Shown here: positions 17,392-25,996 of the stretch, in pieces
Numbering within the stretch: the stretch's first letter is position 1
Layout: each line of letters begins with the position of its first letter
DNA from: CAYRVX01 sp964642165
Lineage (GTDB): Bacteria > Planctomycetota > Phycisphaerae > SM23-33
DNA length: 31,913 nt
Direction: 5' to 3'
Assembly (NCBI GenBank): GCA_964642165.1
Contig: CAZXOC010000052.1
Span: forward strand, 1-31,913
Translations under genes and position numbers: made by a program
Notes under the pieces: model-generated
The model's input: only the letters and a program-made list of their open reading frames with translations
The model's database searches: none
What the model was told of the DNA's origin: nothing

Positions 17392-17846
17392 CACTTCGCC
17401 CTCCCGGTGCCCCGGGTCCCCCCGCCCTCGCCGGGCTCGACGACGGCGACCTTCACCCGGGCGATCCCCCGGGCCGCGCACGCCTGGAGCACCCGCCCCG
17501 CGACGCGCCACGGCGACCGGCGGTCCCCGCGGATGACCACGGAGACGCCGGCGGGCCCGGCCTGCGCGGCCTTCGCCGCCAGCAGCGCGGTGAGCGACTC
17601 GAGCGACTGCTGCCGGCGGAACACCACCATTCGCCCGTCCGGCAGGACGTTGACGACGATGCGGGCGCCCTCGACGGGCTTCGGCTCGGCGCCCTTGCGG
17701 GCTTCCGGCAGGGCCAGCTTCTCGGCGCGAAGCTTCGAGAACTGCGAGAGCACCATCGAGAAGATGATCAACAGGAAGACGATGTCGATCAGCGGGGTGA
17801 TGTTGATCTCGCAGGTGGGCCTTCGTCTTGTCCGGATCAGCCGCAT
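17391..17846 (-). CDS. ExbD/TolR-family subunit, first copy
   Basis: 151 residues, ATG at 17846, 20 nt after the ExbB-like gene. The cytoplasmic stretch RTRRRPTCEINITPLI leads into one membrane helix, DIVFLLIIFSMVLSQF (about 21-36), with the conserved Asp21, equivalent to E. coli ExbD Asp25 that carries protons. The canonical N-I-T-P-L-I-D is intact. A periplasmic domain follows (about 45-145) with the usual pattern of a DGRMVVF strand and a VVIRGDRRSPW strand. ExbD-type proteins work with ExbB pentamers to turn the proton-motive force into motion of a TonB-like partner. Confidence 0.95.
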   Translation of the reverse strand: MRLIRTRRRPTCEINITPLIDIVFLLIIFSMVLSQFSKLRAEKLALPEARKGAEPKPVEGARIVVNVLPDGRMVVFRRQQSLESLTALLAAKAAQAGPAGVSVVIRGDRRSPWRVAGRVLQACAARGIARVKVAVVEPGEGGGTRGTGRAK

Positions 17847-17866
17847 GGTCTCGCCCGCCCCACCGC

Positions 17867-18622
17867 TCAGGCACCGGCCTGGCGGAACCGCCCCATCAGC
17901 CGCTCGACGACCGTCTCCGCCTCGGCGACGTAGCTGTCGATGCGGTTGCGGAACTGGGACACGAAGAACATCGTCGGGATCGCCACGATCAGCCCCATGC
18001 AGGTGGTGACCAGCGCCTCGGAGATGCCGCCGGCCAGTTGGCGCGGCGTGGCCGCCCCCTCCGTCGCGGCGATGATGTTGAACGAGCGGATCATGCCCGT
18101 CACCGTGCCCAGCAGGCCGAGCATCGGCGCCGCCGCCGCGATGAACGAGAGGTACTCCAGCTTGCGGTACAGCTTCGAGACCTCCCGCTCGGAGACCTCC
18201 TGCATGGCGCTCTGCATGTCGAAGAAGCCGAACATGCCGCCCCGCTGCTCCAGCCCCGCCTCGATCACCCGGGCCAGGAACGACTCGTCGTTCCGGCACA
18301 GGCCGACCGCCCCGTCGTAGTCCTTCCCCGCGAGCTCACCGGCCAGGGACTCCTCCAGGGCGACGGGCAGGATGCGCTCCCGGCGGATCGACAGGAAGTG
18401 CTCCACGATCAGCGCCACCGACGCGAGCGACATGAGGAACACGAGCAGCCCGATGACGCCGCCGGCCCGGACCGTGCTCCAGAGGGAGATATCCTCGCCG
18501 TCGGCGCCATCTCCGGCCGCCGGGCGGGTCGCCTGCGTCGTCTGGGCCAGCATCGCCGGCGCCTGGCTCGCGAGCACCACGGCGAGCAGGGCGGCTAGGC
18601 ACATCCACTTGGCGTGATACAC
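17867..18622 (-). CDS. MotA/TolQ/ExbB-family proton-channel subunit
   Basis: 251 residues with a GTG start at 18622. A cleavable signal peptide or extra helix (about 7-26, ending AMLAQ) precedes a short Thr/Asp-rich periplasmic segment. Three membrane helices follow: about 54-76, 156-178 and 200-222. The family core AAAAPMLGLLGTVTGMI (162-178) and SEALVTTCMGLIVAIP (201-216) contain Thr173 and Thr207, at the positions of the pore threonines in ExbB and TolQ. The large cytoplasmic loop (about 78-155) is normal for the family. It should form the pentameric stator/channel with the two ExbD proteins encoded just downstream. The vWA protein upstream has a TonB-like helix and is the likely driven component. 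Confidence 0.95.
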   Translation of the reverse strand: MYHAKWMCLAALLAVVLASQAPAMLAQTTQATRPAAGDGADGEDISLWSTVRAGGVIGLLVFLMSLASVALIVEHFLSIRRERILPVALEESLAGELAGKDYDGAVGLCRNDESFLARVIEAGLEQRGGMFGFFDMQSAMQEVSEREVSKLYRKLEYLSFIAAAAPMLGLLGTVTGMIRSFNIIAATEGAATPRQLAGGISEALVTTCMGLIVAIPTMFFVSQFRNRIDSYVAEAETVVERLMGRFRQAGA

Positions 18623-18629
18623 GTCACGG

Positions 18630-18635
18630 CTCCTT
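18630..18635 (-). promoter_or_regulatory. Ribosome binding site for the GTG start of the ExbB-like gene
   Basis: AAGGAG on the minus strand, 7 nt before GTG 18622. It favours this start over the in-frame ATG at 18604. The remaining 100 bp up to the vWA gene show no other clear signal. Confidence 0.75.
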
Positions 18636-18737
18636 GTCCTATGGCGGCGCGCGCGCCGGGCGCGGCGGCACGTCCGCAGGGGAAGACAATGTCGGCGGCC
18701 CGCGCGCTTCGGGAATTCGGTCCCGGCCGGGGGCCCC

Positions 18738-19871
18738 TCACCGGCCCGCCCCCAGCCCGATGGACGCCGGGGAAACGAAGCGGTACCACCCGCGGTTGCC
18801 CTTGGCGATGCGTTTGAGGACGGCCTCGCCCTCCCGGCTGTAAAAGGCGATGGTGTGGATCTGGACGGTTCGCCCCGGGTTGGCGCGGGCGATGGCGTCG
18901 GCGGCGGACGCCTCGAAGATGCCGTCGGAGAGCAGCCAGACGGCGTCGGGCTTCAGGCTCAGCGCCCGGATCATCGCGGCGGTGGGATCGGTGCCGCCCG
19001 CGGCGGAGATCCCGCTGACCCACGTGAAGTGCCTTCGCTTGCTGGCCTCGGTGGCGCGGACGAGGTCGCGCGCCGGCATGGGCATGTCGGCGTCGCTGAA
19101 GAAGATGGTGAAGAACTTCGCCCCGCGGTCGAGCCCGCGGATGGCACGGAGCAGCTCAGCCTTGGCGGCGTCGATCTTCTCGCCCCTCATGCTGCCGGAC
19201 CGATCGACGACGAATACGAACCGCCGCCCGCGGGCCTCGAGGCCGAAGAAGGTCGCGGCACCGCCCCCGGTGCCGCCGGCGCCCGCGGCGAAGGCCGTCC
19301 AGTCGTCCCGCGCCGCCGCCGGCACGTCCCCCCCGCTGCCGACCTCGATGCGGATGACCCGCTCCATTCTCGACGGCGACCGGCTCGACGCCGCCAGGTC
19401 CCAGGCGGCCTCCGCATCCGTGGAGTCCTCCAGCCGCGGCACGGCCAGCTCGCCCACGAAGGACTCGATCCGGGCGCGGTCGGGGCCGCCGCCGATCGTG
19501 GGCGCGTCCTGCAGCGCGAGAAGCCCCACCGCCCGCTCCGTCGGCCGCCCCGTGTCGCCGTGCCGCTGGGCGGGCCAGGTCAGCACCAGCGCGCCGATGA
19601 GCGTCAGCACGTGCAGGACAAGCGAGACGCCCCAGCCCGCCAGGGCGTCGCGGCGCCCCCACCGGGCGCGCGGGGGCTGCGGCTCGGGGCTCTCGGCGGC
19701 GCCGACGGCCGCCTCGGGTTTCGCACGGCTGGGGCCTGCCACGATCCGCGAAGATCTCCGTGCCCCGCACCCGACGGTCGAGGGCGGGCCGGACTGGCCT
19801 CGCGGTCCGGCCGCAACGGCGGGCTTCGCCTCCCTCCCGCCTCGTCGAGTGTCCACGGCAACTCTCTCCAT
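18738..19871 (-). CDS. von Willebrand A protein with a TonB-like Ser-x3-His membrane helix
   Basis: 377 residues from ATG 19871. The start is uncertain: no good ribosome site, and downstream GTG codons exist before the membrane helix. The N-terminal 70 residues are Arg/Pro/Ala-rich and disordered. One membrane helix follows (about 80-99, GWGVSLVLHVLTLIGALVLTW), with Ser83 and His87 spaced like Ser16 and His20 of E. coli TonB, the residues needed for coupling to ExbB/ExbD. After a linker (about 100-215) comes a vWA domain, about 217-370. Its metal-ion-dependent adhesion site looks complete: Asp223, Ser225 and Ser227 in VVDRSGSM, Thr294 in GGTDP, and Asp316 in LLSDG. The gene is 115 bp upstream of the ExbB-ExbD-ExbD genes on the same strand. 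I infer a TonB-like energised protein with a metal-dependent ligand-binding domain in place of the TonB C-terminus. Confidence 0.88.
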   Translation of the reverse strand: MERVAVDTRRGGREAKPAVAAGPRGQSGPPSTVGCGARRSSRIVAGPSRAKPEAAVGAAESPEPQPPRARWGRRDALAGWGVSLVLHVLTLIGALVLTWPAQRHGDTGRPTERAVGLLALQDAPTIGGGPDRARIESFVGELAVPRLEDSTDAEAAWDLAASSRSPSRMERVIRIEVGSGGDVPAAARDDWTAFAAGAGGTGGGAATFFGLEARGRRFVFVVDRSGSMRGEKIDAAKAELLRAIRGLDRGAKFFTIFFSDADMPMPARDLVRATEASKRRHFTWVSGISAAGGTDPTAAMIRALSLKPDAVWLLSDGIFEASAADAIARANPGRTVQIHTIAFYSREGEAVLKRIAKGNRGWYRFVSPASIGLGAGR

Positions 19872-19987
19872 TCCATCATCGCAGAGCGCGCCGCGACAAT
19901 CAAGCTCGATGGCATGCCCGGCGGCCTGCTGCGTCGGCGCCGCGCACAAACAGGGTGCTTCCCGCCCCCACGCGCCGATCGGCCCGG

Positions 19988-19993
19988 TATAAT
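19988..19993 (+). promoter_or_regulatory. -10 element upstream of the DegT aminotransferase operon
   Basis: A perfect TATAAT in the 178-bp divergent gap. No good -35 is visible at the usual distance, so an activator may be needed. It would start transcription near 20000, 50 nt before the ATG. Confidence 0.5.
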
Positions 19994-20049
19994 GCCGCCG
20001 TGACGTGCCCGGGCAAAAGGGCAGGACGGACCATCCTGGGGACCGAACG

Positions 20050-21321
20050 ATGGACAAGCTCGCGATCGACGGCGGAAGGGCGGTGCGGACGGAGGCGTTT
20101 GGGGACTGGCCGATCTTCGGCGAGGCGGAGCAGGCCGCCCTGCTCGCGGTGCTGCGAAGCGGCAAGTGGGGCCGGCTCGCCGGCGAGGAGGTCGCCCGCT
20201 TCGAGCGGCGCTTCGCGGCCTTCCAGGGGGCGAAGTACGCCCTGGCGTCGGTCAACGGCACGACGACGCTCCGCATCGCCCTGCTCGCGGCGGGCATCCA
20301 GGCCGGCGACGAGGTGATCGTCCCGCCGTACACGTTCCTCGCCACGGCCGGGGCCGTCATCGAGGCCAACGCCATGCCCGTCTTCGTCGACATCCAGCCG
20401 GATACGTACAACATCGATCCCGACGCCGTCGAGGCGGCGGTCACCGACCGCACGCGGGCGGTCATCCCGGTGCACCTGGGCGGGCTGTGCGCGGACATGG
20501 ACGCGATCATGGCCGTCGCCCGGCGGCACGGGCTCGTCGTCATCGAGGACGCCGCCCACGCCCACGGCGCGACGTACAAGCAGCGCGGCGCGGGGACGCT
20601 GGGGCACGTGGGATCGTTCTCCTTCCAGTCCTCCAAGAACCTCACCTGCGGCGAGGGCGGCGCTATCCTGACCGACGACGAGGAGCTCTACCTCGCGTGC
20701 CACCAGGTCCACAACTGCGGGCGCTCGCCGAAGGGCGGGCGGTGGTACCTGCACCACTCGCTCGGCGCGAACTACCGGATGACGGAGTTCCAGGCGGCCG
20801 TGCTCAACGCGCAGCTCGACCGCCTGGCGGAGCAGACCGCGCGGCGGGACGCCAACGGGCGGCACCTTGCCGGCCTGCTGGCGGCGATCCCCGGCGTGCA
20901 GGCCCAGGCCCTGCCGGACTTCGCCACGCGCCACGCGTACCACCTGTTCCTCATCCGGTACGACGAGTCGGCTTGGGGCGCGCCGCGAGCGGCCTTCGTC
21001 GAGGCCGTCCGCGCCGAGGGCATCCCGCTGAGCGCGGGCTACACGCGCCCGGTCTACCGCCAGCCGATGTTCGTCGAGCAGCGCTTCGGGCCGTACACCG
21101 GCTGCCGGCTGGGCCGGGACGACCTGGACTTCGCCGCCTTCGCCGAGCGCTGCCCCGTCGCCGAGCACGTGACGGCCCGCGAGGGCACGTGGCTGCCGCA
21201 GCAGGCGCTGCTCGGGCCCAAGCGGGACATGGAGGACATCGCCGAGGCCGTCGCGAAGGTCTACCGATGCCGCGACGCGCTGCTCGCCCGCGCCCGGGCC
21301 GCCGAGGGGCAAGGCTCATGA
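20050..21321 (+). CDS. DegT/DnrJ/EryC1-family PLP-dependent aminotransferase
   Basis: 423 residues, ATG at 20050 with GGGGA upstream. Fold type I aminotransferase of the DegT/DnrJ/EryC1/StrS family, whose members usually transfer an amino group from Glu or Gln to a keto-sugar. Motifs include GKWGRLAGEEV, SVNGTTTLRIAL (68-79), VPPYTFLATA (91-100) and VIEDAAHAHGA with Asp167 (PLP nitrogen contact). The Schiff-base lysine is Lys196 in SFQSSKNLTCGEGGA. The acceptor sugar cannot be told from the sequence. The stop overlaps the start of the ceramidase-like gene (ATGA), so the two are translationally coupled. Planctomycetes often carry DegT genes next to secreted hydrolases, and the product may act in a sugar pathway linked to the downstream genes. 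Confidence 0.93.
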   Translation: MDKLAIDGGRAVRTEAFGDWPIFGEAEQAALLAVLRSGKWGRLAGEEVARFERRFAAFQGAKYALASVNGTTTLRIALLAAGIQAGDEVIVPPYTFLATAGAVIEANAMPVFVDIQPDTYNIDPDAVEAAVTDRTRAVIPVHLGGLCADMDAIMAVARRHGLVVIEDAAHAHGATYKQRGAGTLGHVGSFSFQSSKNLTCGEGGAILTDDEELYLACHQVHNCGRSPKGGRWYLHHSLGANYRMTEFQAAVLNAQLDRLAEQTARRDANGRHLAGLLAAIPGVQAQALPDFATRHAYHLFLIRYDESAWGAPRAAFVEAVRAEGIPLSAGYTRPVYRQPMFVEQRFGPYTGCRLGRDDLDFAAFAERCPVAEHVTAREGTWLPQQALLGPKRDMEDIAEAVAKVYRCRDALLARARAAEGQGS

Positions 21322-22598
21322 ACGTCGGCACATCGAAGGTGGACATCACGCCGCCCGAGGAGATGCTGCCGCTGGAGCTGAGCGGCTTCGTCGCCCGCCG
21401 GCAGCCGGCCCTCGGCGTGCACGACCGGCTCCACGTTCGCGGGCTGTGCATCGAGGGCCGCGGCGACCGCCTGCTCTGGCTGCACGCCGACCTGCTGGGC
21501 CTTGCCGACGCCTTCGCCGACGGCTTTCGCGCCTGGGCGGCCGACCGCTTCGCCCTCGAGGCGCGGCAGGTGCTGCTGTCCGCCACGCACACGCACGCCG
21601 CCCCGGCCACCGTGCCGCTGCTCCAGTGCGGCGAGGTCCGCGGCGAGTACGTGGACTTCCTTCGCCGCCGGATGGAGGCCGCCGCCGAGCAGGCCGCCGC
21701 GGAGCTGGAGCGGGCCGAGCCCGTCGCCGCCGAGGGACGCTGCGAACTGGCCGTCGACCGCCGCGGAGGGCCTTCGGCCCACACCGACCCGCGCATGGGC
21801 GTGCTGGCCTGGCGGCGGAAGGACGGCAGCCTCGCGGCCGCCGTGGGCAACTACGCCATCCACAACGTCGCCTTCGGAGCCGTCAACCGGCTCGTCAGCG
21901 CGGACGTCACCGGCCACGCCGCCGCCCGCCTGGAGCGCGAGCTGCCCGGCCGGCCGACCGTCCTGTTCACCGTGGGCGGCGCGGGCAACGTCAACCCGCC
22001 GGCCGTCGGCGTCGCGGCCGAGCAGGTCGCCGCCTGGGGCCGGGCCCTTGCCGACGAGGCCATCCGGGCGCTGGACAGCGCCCGGGCGCTGGACGACACG
22101 CTCCGCGCCTCCTCGGAGGCGATGCGCTTCGAGCTGGACGCGTTCGACGAGGCCGGGATCCGAAGCTGGGCCGCCGAGCACCTTCCGCCGGCCGCGTCCG
22201 GCGAAACGACGCCCGCCCAGCAGCGGAGCCGCCGGGCGTTCGAGACCTGGCGGCAGCACATGGTCGACCGCGCCCGGGCCGGGCAGGCCGCCACGCACGG
22301 CCGCGCGCGGCTCGCCGTTGTGCGAATCGGCGACGTGCACCTGGCCTGCGTCAGTGCCGAGGTGTTCAGCCGCCTCGCCGACGAGCTGCGCGCGGCGACC
22401 GGCGGCAGCGTCTACGTCGTCGGCTGTGCCAACGGCCTGTTCGGCTACCTGCCGACGGCCGAGGCCTACGACGAGGGCGGCTACGAGACGGACACCGCCT
22501 TCGTCTACTACGACAGCTACCGGCCGAAGCGCGGCACGTTCGAGGCCGTCCGCGACCGCCTGGCGGAGATGATCGCCGAAGGCGCCGCGGCACCCTGA
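21318..22598 (+). CDS. Neutral/alkaline ceramidase-like hydrolase, catalytic Ser replaced
   Basis: 426 residues, ATG overlapping the previous stop. It resembles the N-terminal catalytic domain of neutral ceramidases. The start VGTSKVDITPPE and LELSGF are typical, as are the zinc-ligand region SATHTHAAPAT (about 92-102), the second ligand region NYAIHNVAF, and NGLFGYLPTAEAYDEGGYE near the C-terminus. In characterised ceramidases the nucleophile is Ser in a G-N/D-x-S-P motif; here the matching stretch reads GGAGNVNPP, with Asn in place of Ser. There is no signal peptide and no C-terminal Ig-like domain, so the protein is shorter than true ceramidases and probably cytoplasmic. The metal site looks kept, so a metal-dependent hydrolase with another substrate is more likely than a ceramidase. 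Confidence 0.87.
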   Translation: MNVGTSKVDITPPEEMLPLELSGFVARRQPALGVHDRLHVRGLCIEGRGDRLLWLHADLLGLADAFADGFRAWAADRFALEARQVLLSATHTHAAPATVPLLQCGEVRGEYVDFLRRRMEAAAEQAAAELERAEPVAAEGRCELAVDRRGGPSAHTDPRMGVLAWRRKDGSLAAAVGNYAIHNVAFGAVNRLVSADVTGHAAARLERELPGRPTVLFTVGGAGNVNPPAVGVAAEQVAAWGRALADEAIRALDSARALDDTLRASSEAMRFELDAFDEAGIRSWAAEHLPPAASGETTPAQQRSRRAFETWRQHMVDRARAGQAATHGRARLAVVRIGDVHLACVSAEVFSRLADELRAATGGSVYVVGCANGLFGYLPTAEAYDEGGYETDTAFVYYDSYRPKRGTFEAVRDRLAEMIAEGAAAP

Positions 22599-22624
22599 GC
22601 CGACCGCCCTCCGGGAGACAACCG

Positions 22625-25600
22625 ATGAGAAGAACGCTCTGCATCGCCGCCTGCCTGGCCGCGGGGGTCGCCGGCGCGTCCGCCGAGCAGCGGGGCCTCG
22701 TGCTGCTCGTGCGCGACGCTCCGGCGCACGGGATCGTCCTGGGGCGCCTGCGCCTGCCGGTGTCCTGGCCGCGGGAGCAGCGGCACGTCCTCCGCGCGAC
22801 CGCCGGCGGCGAGCCGATCCCGGCCCAGTTGCTCCCGCCCTTCGGCGGCGGGCGCGAGTGGCTGGCGGCGCTGAAGCTCCCCCGCGGCGGGGACCACGAG
22901 CTGCGCCTGGAGGTCAAGCCGCAGCAGCGCCCGGCCGAGCAGGCGAAGAGCTTCGTCGCCACCAACCGCTGGGTCGCCGTCCGCTTCGACGCCGGCAAGA
23001 TGCACGGCCTGCCGGGCAGCCTCCGCTTCGCGCAGACGAAGAAGGCCTTCGACACCTTCGCCTGGAACGACCGCCTCCACCACCGCAAGCTGGGCGGCTT
23101 CCTGCTTCGCTACGGGCCCGGGCGGATGGAGGTCCTCGCTACGGGGCCGATCTGCACGGTCGTCCGCACGTCCGGCACGTACGCCAAGGCCGACAGCGAG
23201 AGGCCGGAGTCCAAGCCGCAGGCCACCTACGACTGGGTCCTCTTCCACGACCTGCCGCTGCTGTTCGTCCGCGCGCGGATCACGCAGGCCGAGCCGCAAG
23301 AGTGGCACGAGCTGCACTTCCTGGAGCTGAGCTACCCCGACGAGAGCTTCGGCGCCTACGCCGGCGGCGAACCGACCCAGACCGGCCGATTCGCCGGCAC
23401 GAAGAAGGGCTTCAGCTTCAGTGACTGGGCGATGCTCCGCGACGGACGCAGCGCCGTCGCCATGCTCCGCGCCGGGCGGATGCTCTTCCACGACGGGCGC
23501 GGGGCCTATGGAACGTACCTCCACGCCCACAGCAGCCGCGCCTGGCAGGGCTGGAAGGACACCGAGGCGAGCTTCTCCGCCTGGCTGTGGGTCGGCTCGG
23601 CCGAGGACCCCGTCGCCGCCGTCCGCCGGGCCGCCAGGCACCTGCCGGCCGCCGCGAGCGTCGAAGCCGTGCCCGCCCGGCTCGTGGAACGCCTCGCCGC
23701 GCTGCGCCGGGAGCCGGCGGGGAAGAGCCTCTCGCCATCCCAGCGGATGCGCCTCCACGGCCTGCTGGTGGCGGAGAACCACGTCCGGCAGGGCGCCTGG
23801 TCGGTGGCCGAGGACATCCTCGCCGGCCGCCGACCGCCACGCCATCTCCGGAGCCTGCCGGCCGGAGACCTGTCGCTCGAGCTCGAGCTGCACAAGGACG
23901 GCGTGCGGAACGTCAGCCTCGTGGACCTCGGCGCGCGCCGCGGTCTCGCCGCCAAACAGCCCGCTCCCCTGTTCGTCCTGACGATGCGTCACGCGGCCGA
24001 CGGCCGGCTCGCCCAACTGCGGGCCGACAGGGGCTGGAAGGAGGTGACGTGCCGCCGAACGGGCGCCGGCCTGCGCCTGACGTGGGCGAAGGCGGACGAT
24101 CCGACGTACGCGGGGGTCCGCGTCTCGGCCACGGCCCGAGGCAGCGCCCGCCCGAGCCGCCTGGACTGGACACTCCGGGTCCACAGCGCCAGCCCGAACT
24201 GGGGAACCTGGCGCGTTCGGTTCCCCCAGTTGTCGATCGGGCCCTTCGCCCGACGGGGCCGCGTGCTCGTCCCCCAGGCGGCGGGCGTGGTGAAGAACGA
24301 CGCCTGGCGGAAGTCGTTCCGCTCCGGCGGCACGTACCCCAGCGGGTGGACGGCCATGCCGTTCGTCGCCGCGTACGACACGGCCGGCAAGACGGGGATC
24401 TACGTCGCCGTGCACGATCCGAACGCCTCGACGAAGGACGTCCGCGTCGACGGCGACGGCGAGAGGCGCCAGGTGGGCATCGCGTTCGACCACCCCGCGC
24501 CGAACATGGGCCGGCCGCGAACGGGCTTCACGCTGAGCGGCCGGGGCGTCTGGCAGCTCTTCCGAGGCGACTGGTTCGACGCGTCGATGATCTACCGCGA
24601 CTGGGTGCGCCGCGAGGCGAAGTGGTGGCCGAAGCTCGGGCCCGACGGGCGCGAGGACACGCCGCGATGGATGCGCGAGCTGTGCGTCTGGGGGCTGCTC
24701 GGCGGCGGCAGCCAGGGCGCCGTCCAAGGTGGCAAGGCGTTCGTCGACGCGATGGACATGCCCTGCGGCTTCCACTGGTACAACTGGCACCGCATCCCCT
24801 TCGACAACGACTACCCCCACTACTTCCCGCCGAAGGAGGGCTTCGCGAAGGCCGTCGCCGAGATCCAGACGAAGTCCAGCCGCCCCGCGTACGTCATGCC
24901 GTACATCAACGGGCGCCTCTGGGACACGCGCGACAAGGGCGCGGCGGACTTCGAGTTCACGAAGCTCGCGAAGGCCGCGGCCACGAAGAACGCCAAGGGC
25001 GAGCCCTACACGGAGACCTACCGCAGCAAGGAGGCCGACGGCTCGCCCGTCAGGCTGGCGGCCATGTGCCCCGCGACCAGGCTCTGGCAGGACCGCGTCC
25101 ACGGCATCGTGCTTCGGCTGCTGAAACAGGAAGGCTGCAAGGCGGTGTACATCGACCAGGTCGCGGCGGCCCGCCCGCGGCTGTGCTTCGACGCGGCGCA
25201 CGGCCACCCGCTTGGCGGCGGGGGCTGGTGGGTCGACGCCTACGGCGAGATGCTGACGCGCCTGCGAAAGGACATGCCGCCCGGCTGCATGCTCACCACC
25301 GAGTGCAACGCCGAGCCGTACGTCCGCTGGTTCGACGGGTACCTGACGTGGCACTGGCAGTACGACGGGCAGGTGCCGGCCTTTCCGGCCGTCTACGGCG
25401 GGGCGATCCAGATGTTCGGCCGGGCGTATCGCGGCGGACCGACGAAGGACCTGGCGCTTCGCATGAAGGCCGGCCAGCAGCTCTGCTTCGGCGAGCAGAT
25501 CGGGTGGATCGGCGTGAACGTGGCGAAGGAGCCGGCCAACGCCGCGTTCCTGCGGCAGGTCGCCCGCGTGCGGCACCACCTGCGGCGGCACTTCTACGCC

Positions 25601-25996
25601 GGGCAGATGGCCCGCCCGCCGCGGCTCATCGGCGACATCCCGGCCGTCACCGCCGACTGGCAGTGGAGCGGCGTCTGGCCGGTGACGACCGACGCCGTCC
25701 TCACCGGCGCCTGGGAGCTGCCGCGCGAGCGGAAGCTCGCGATGATCTTCGCGAACGTCTCGGACGAGCCCATCACGGCCCGGCTCGCCTTCGACGCCGC
25801 CGCCTACGGCCTGGGGCGGGCGAAGCTGCGCGTAGCCGCCGTAACGGCGGACGGCCCCGGCGAGACCGAGCCGCTGGGCAAGCAGCTCGACGGCGAGCTC
25901 ACCTTCCAGCCGCGGAGCGCCCGGGCGTACGAGATCGTCGCGCCGGCATCACCACAACCCGACCCAACACAAGCACACCAAGGGGAATCACGATGA
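22625..25996 (+). CDS. Secreted DUF6259-like putative glycoside hydrolase
   Basis: 1123 residues, ATG at 22625 with GGGAG 7 nt upstream. Signal peptide MRRTLCIAACLAAGVAGASA with cleavage before EQ. The N-terminal half is beta-rich, like the domains that precede many glycosidase barrels. From about residue 560 the sequence matches what I know of DUF6259 proteins: YPSGWTAMPFVAAYD, GIYVAVHDPNAS, then WFDASMIYRDWVRREAKWW and a probable TIM barrel. Candidate catalytic residues are Asp844 in AVYIDQVAA and Glu893 in LTTECNAEPY; this is inference. A beta-sandwich follows the barrel. Substrate unknown, probably a polysaccharide or glycoconjugate outside the cytoplasm. It follows the ceramidase-like gene by 26 nt and overlaps the next gene by 4 nt (ATGA), so it is part of one operon. 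Confidence 0.85.
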   Translation: MRRTLCIAACLAAGVAGASAEQRGLVLLVRDAPAHGIVLGRLRLPVSWPREQRHVLRATAGGEPIPAQLLPPFGGGREWLAALKLPRGGDHELRLEVKPQQRPAEQAKSFVATNRWVAVRFDAGKMHGLPGSLRFAQTKKAFDTFAWNDRLHHRKLGGFLLRYGPGRMEVLATGPICTVVRTSGTYAKADSERPESKPQATYDWVLFHDLPLLFVRARITQAEPQEWHELHFLELSYPDESFGAYAGGEPTQTGRFAGTKKGFSFSDWAMLRDGRSAVAMLRAGRMLFHDGRGAYGTYLHAHSSRAWQGWKDTEASFSAWLWVGSAEDPVAAVRRAARHLPAAASVEAVPARLVERLAALRREPAGKSLSPSQRMRLHGLLVAENHVRQGAWSVAEDILAGRRPPRHLRSLPAGDLSLELELHKDGVRNVSLVDLGARRGLAAKQPAPLFVLTMRHAADGRLAQLRADRGWKEVTCRRTGAGLRLTWAKADDPTYAGVRVSATARGSARPSRLDWTLRVHSASPNWGTWRVRFPQLSIGPFARRGRVLVPQAAGVVKNDAWRKSFRSGGTYPSGWTAMPFVAAYDTAGKTGIYVAVHDPNASTKDVRVDGDGERRQVGIAFDHPAPNMGRPRTGFTLSGRGVWQLFRGDWFDASMIYRDWVRREAKWWPKLGPDGREDTPRWMRELCVWGLLGGGSQGAVQGGKAFVDAMDMPCGFHWYNWHRIPFDNDYPHYFPPKEGFAKAVAEIQTKSSRPAYVMPYINGRLWDTRDKGAADFEFTKLAKAAATKNAKGEPYTETYRSKEADGSPVRLAAMCPATRLWQDRVHGIVLRLLKQEGCKAVYIDQVAAARPRLCFDAAHGHPLGGGGWWVDAYGEMLTRLRKDMPPGCMLTTECNAEPYVRWFDGYLTWHWQYDGQVPAFPAVYGGAIQMFGRAYRGGPTKDLALRMKAGQQLCFGEQIGWIGVNVAKEPANAAFLRQVARVRHHLRRHFYAGQMARPPRLIGDIPAVTADWQWSGVWPVTTDAVLTGAWELPRERKLAMIFANVSDEPITARLAFDAAAYGLGRAKLRVAAVTADGPGETEPLGKQLDGELTFQPRSARAYEIVAPASPQPDPTQAHQGESR

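Noticed and set aside
14471..17536. 1021-codon plus-strand frame opposite the TPR and ExbD genes
   Set aside because: Antisense to genes with signal peptide, ExbD motifs and stop/start coupling; no motif of its own.
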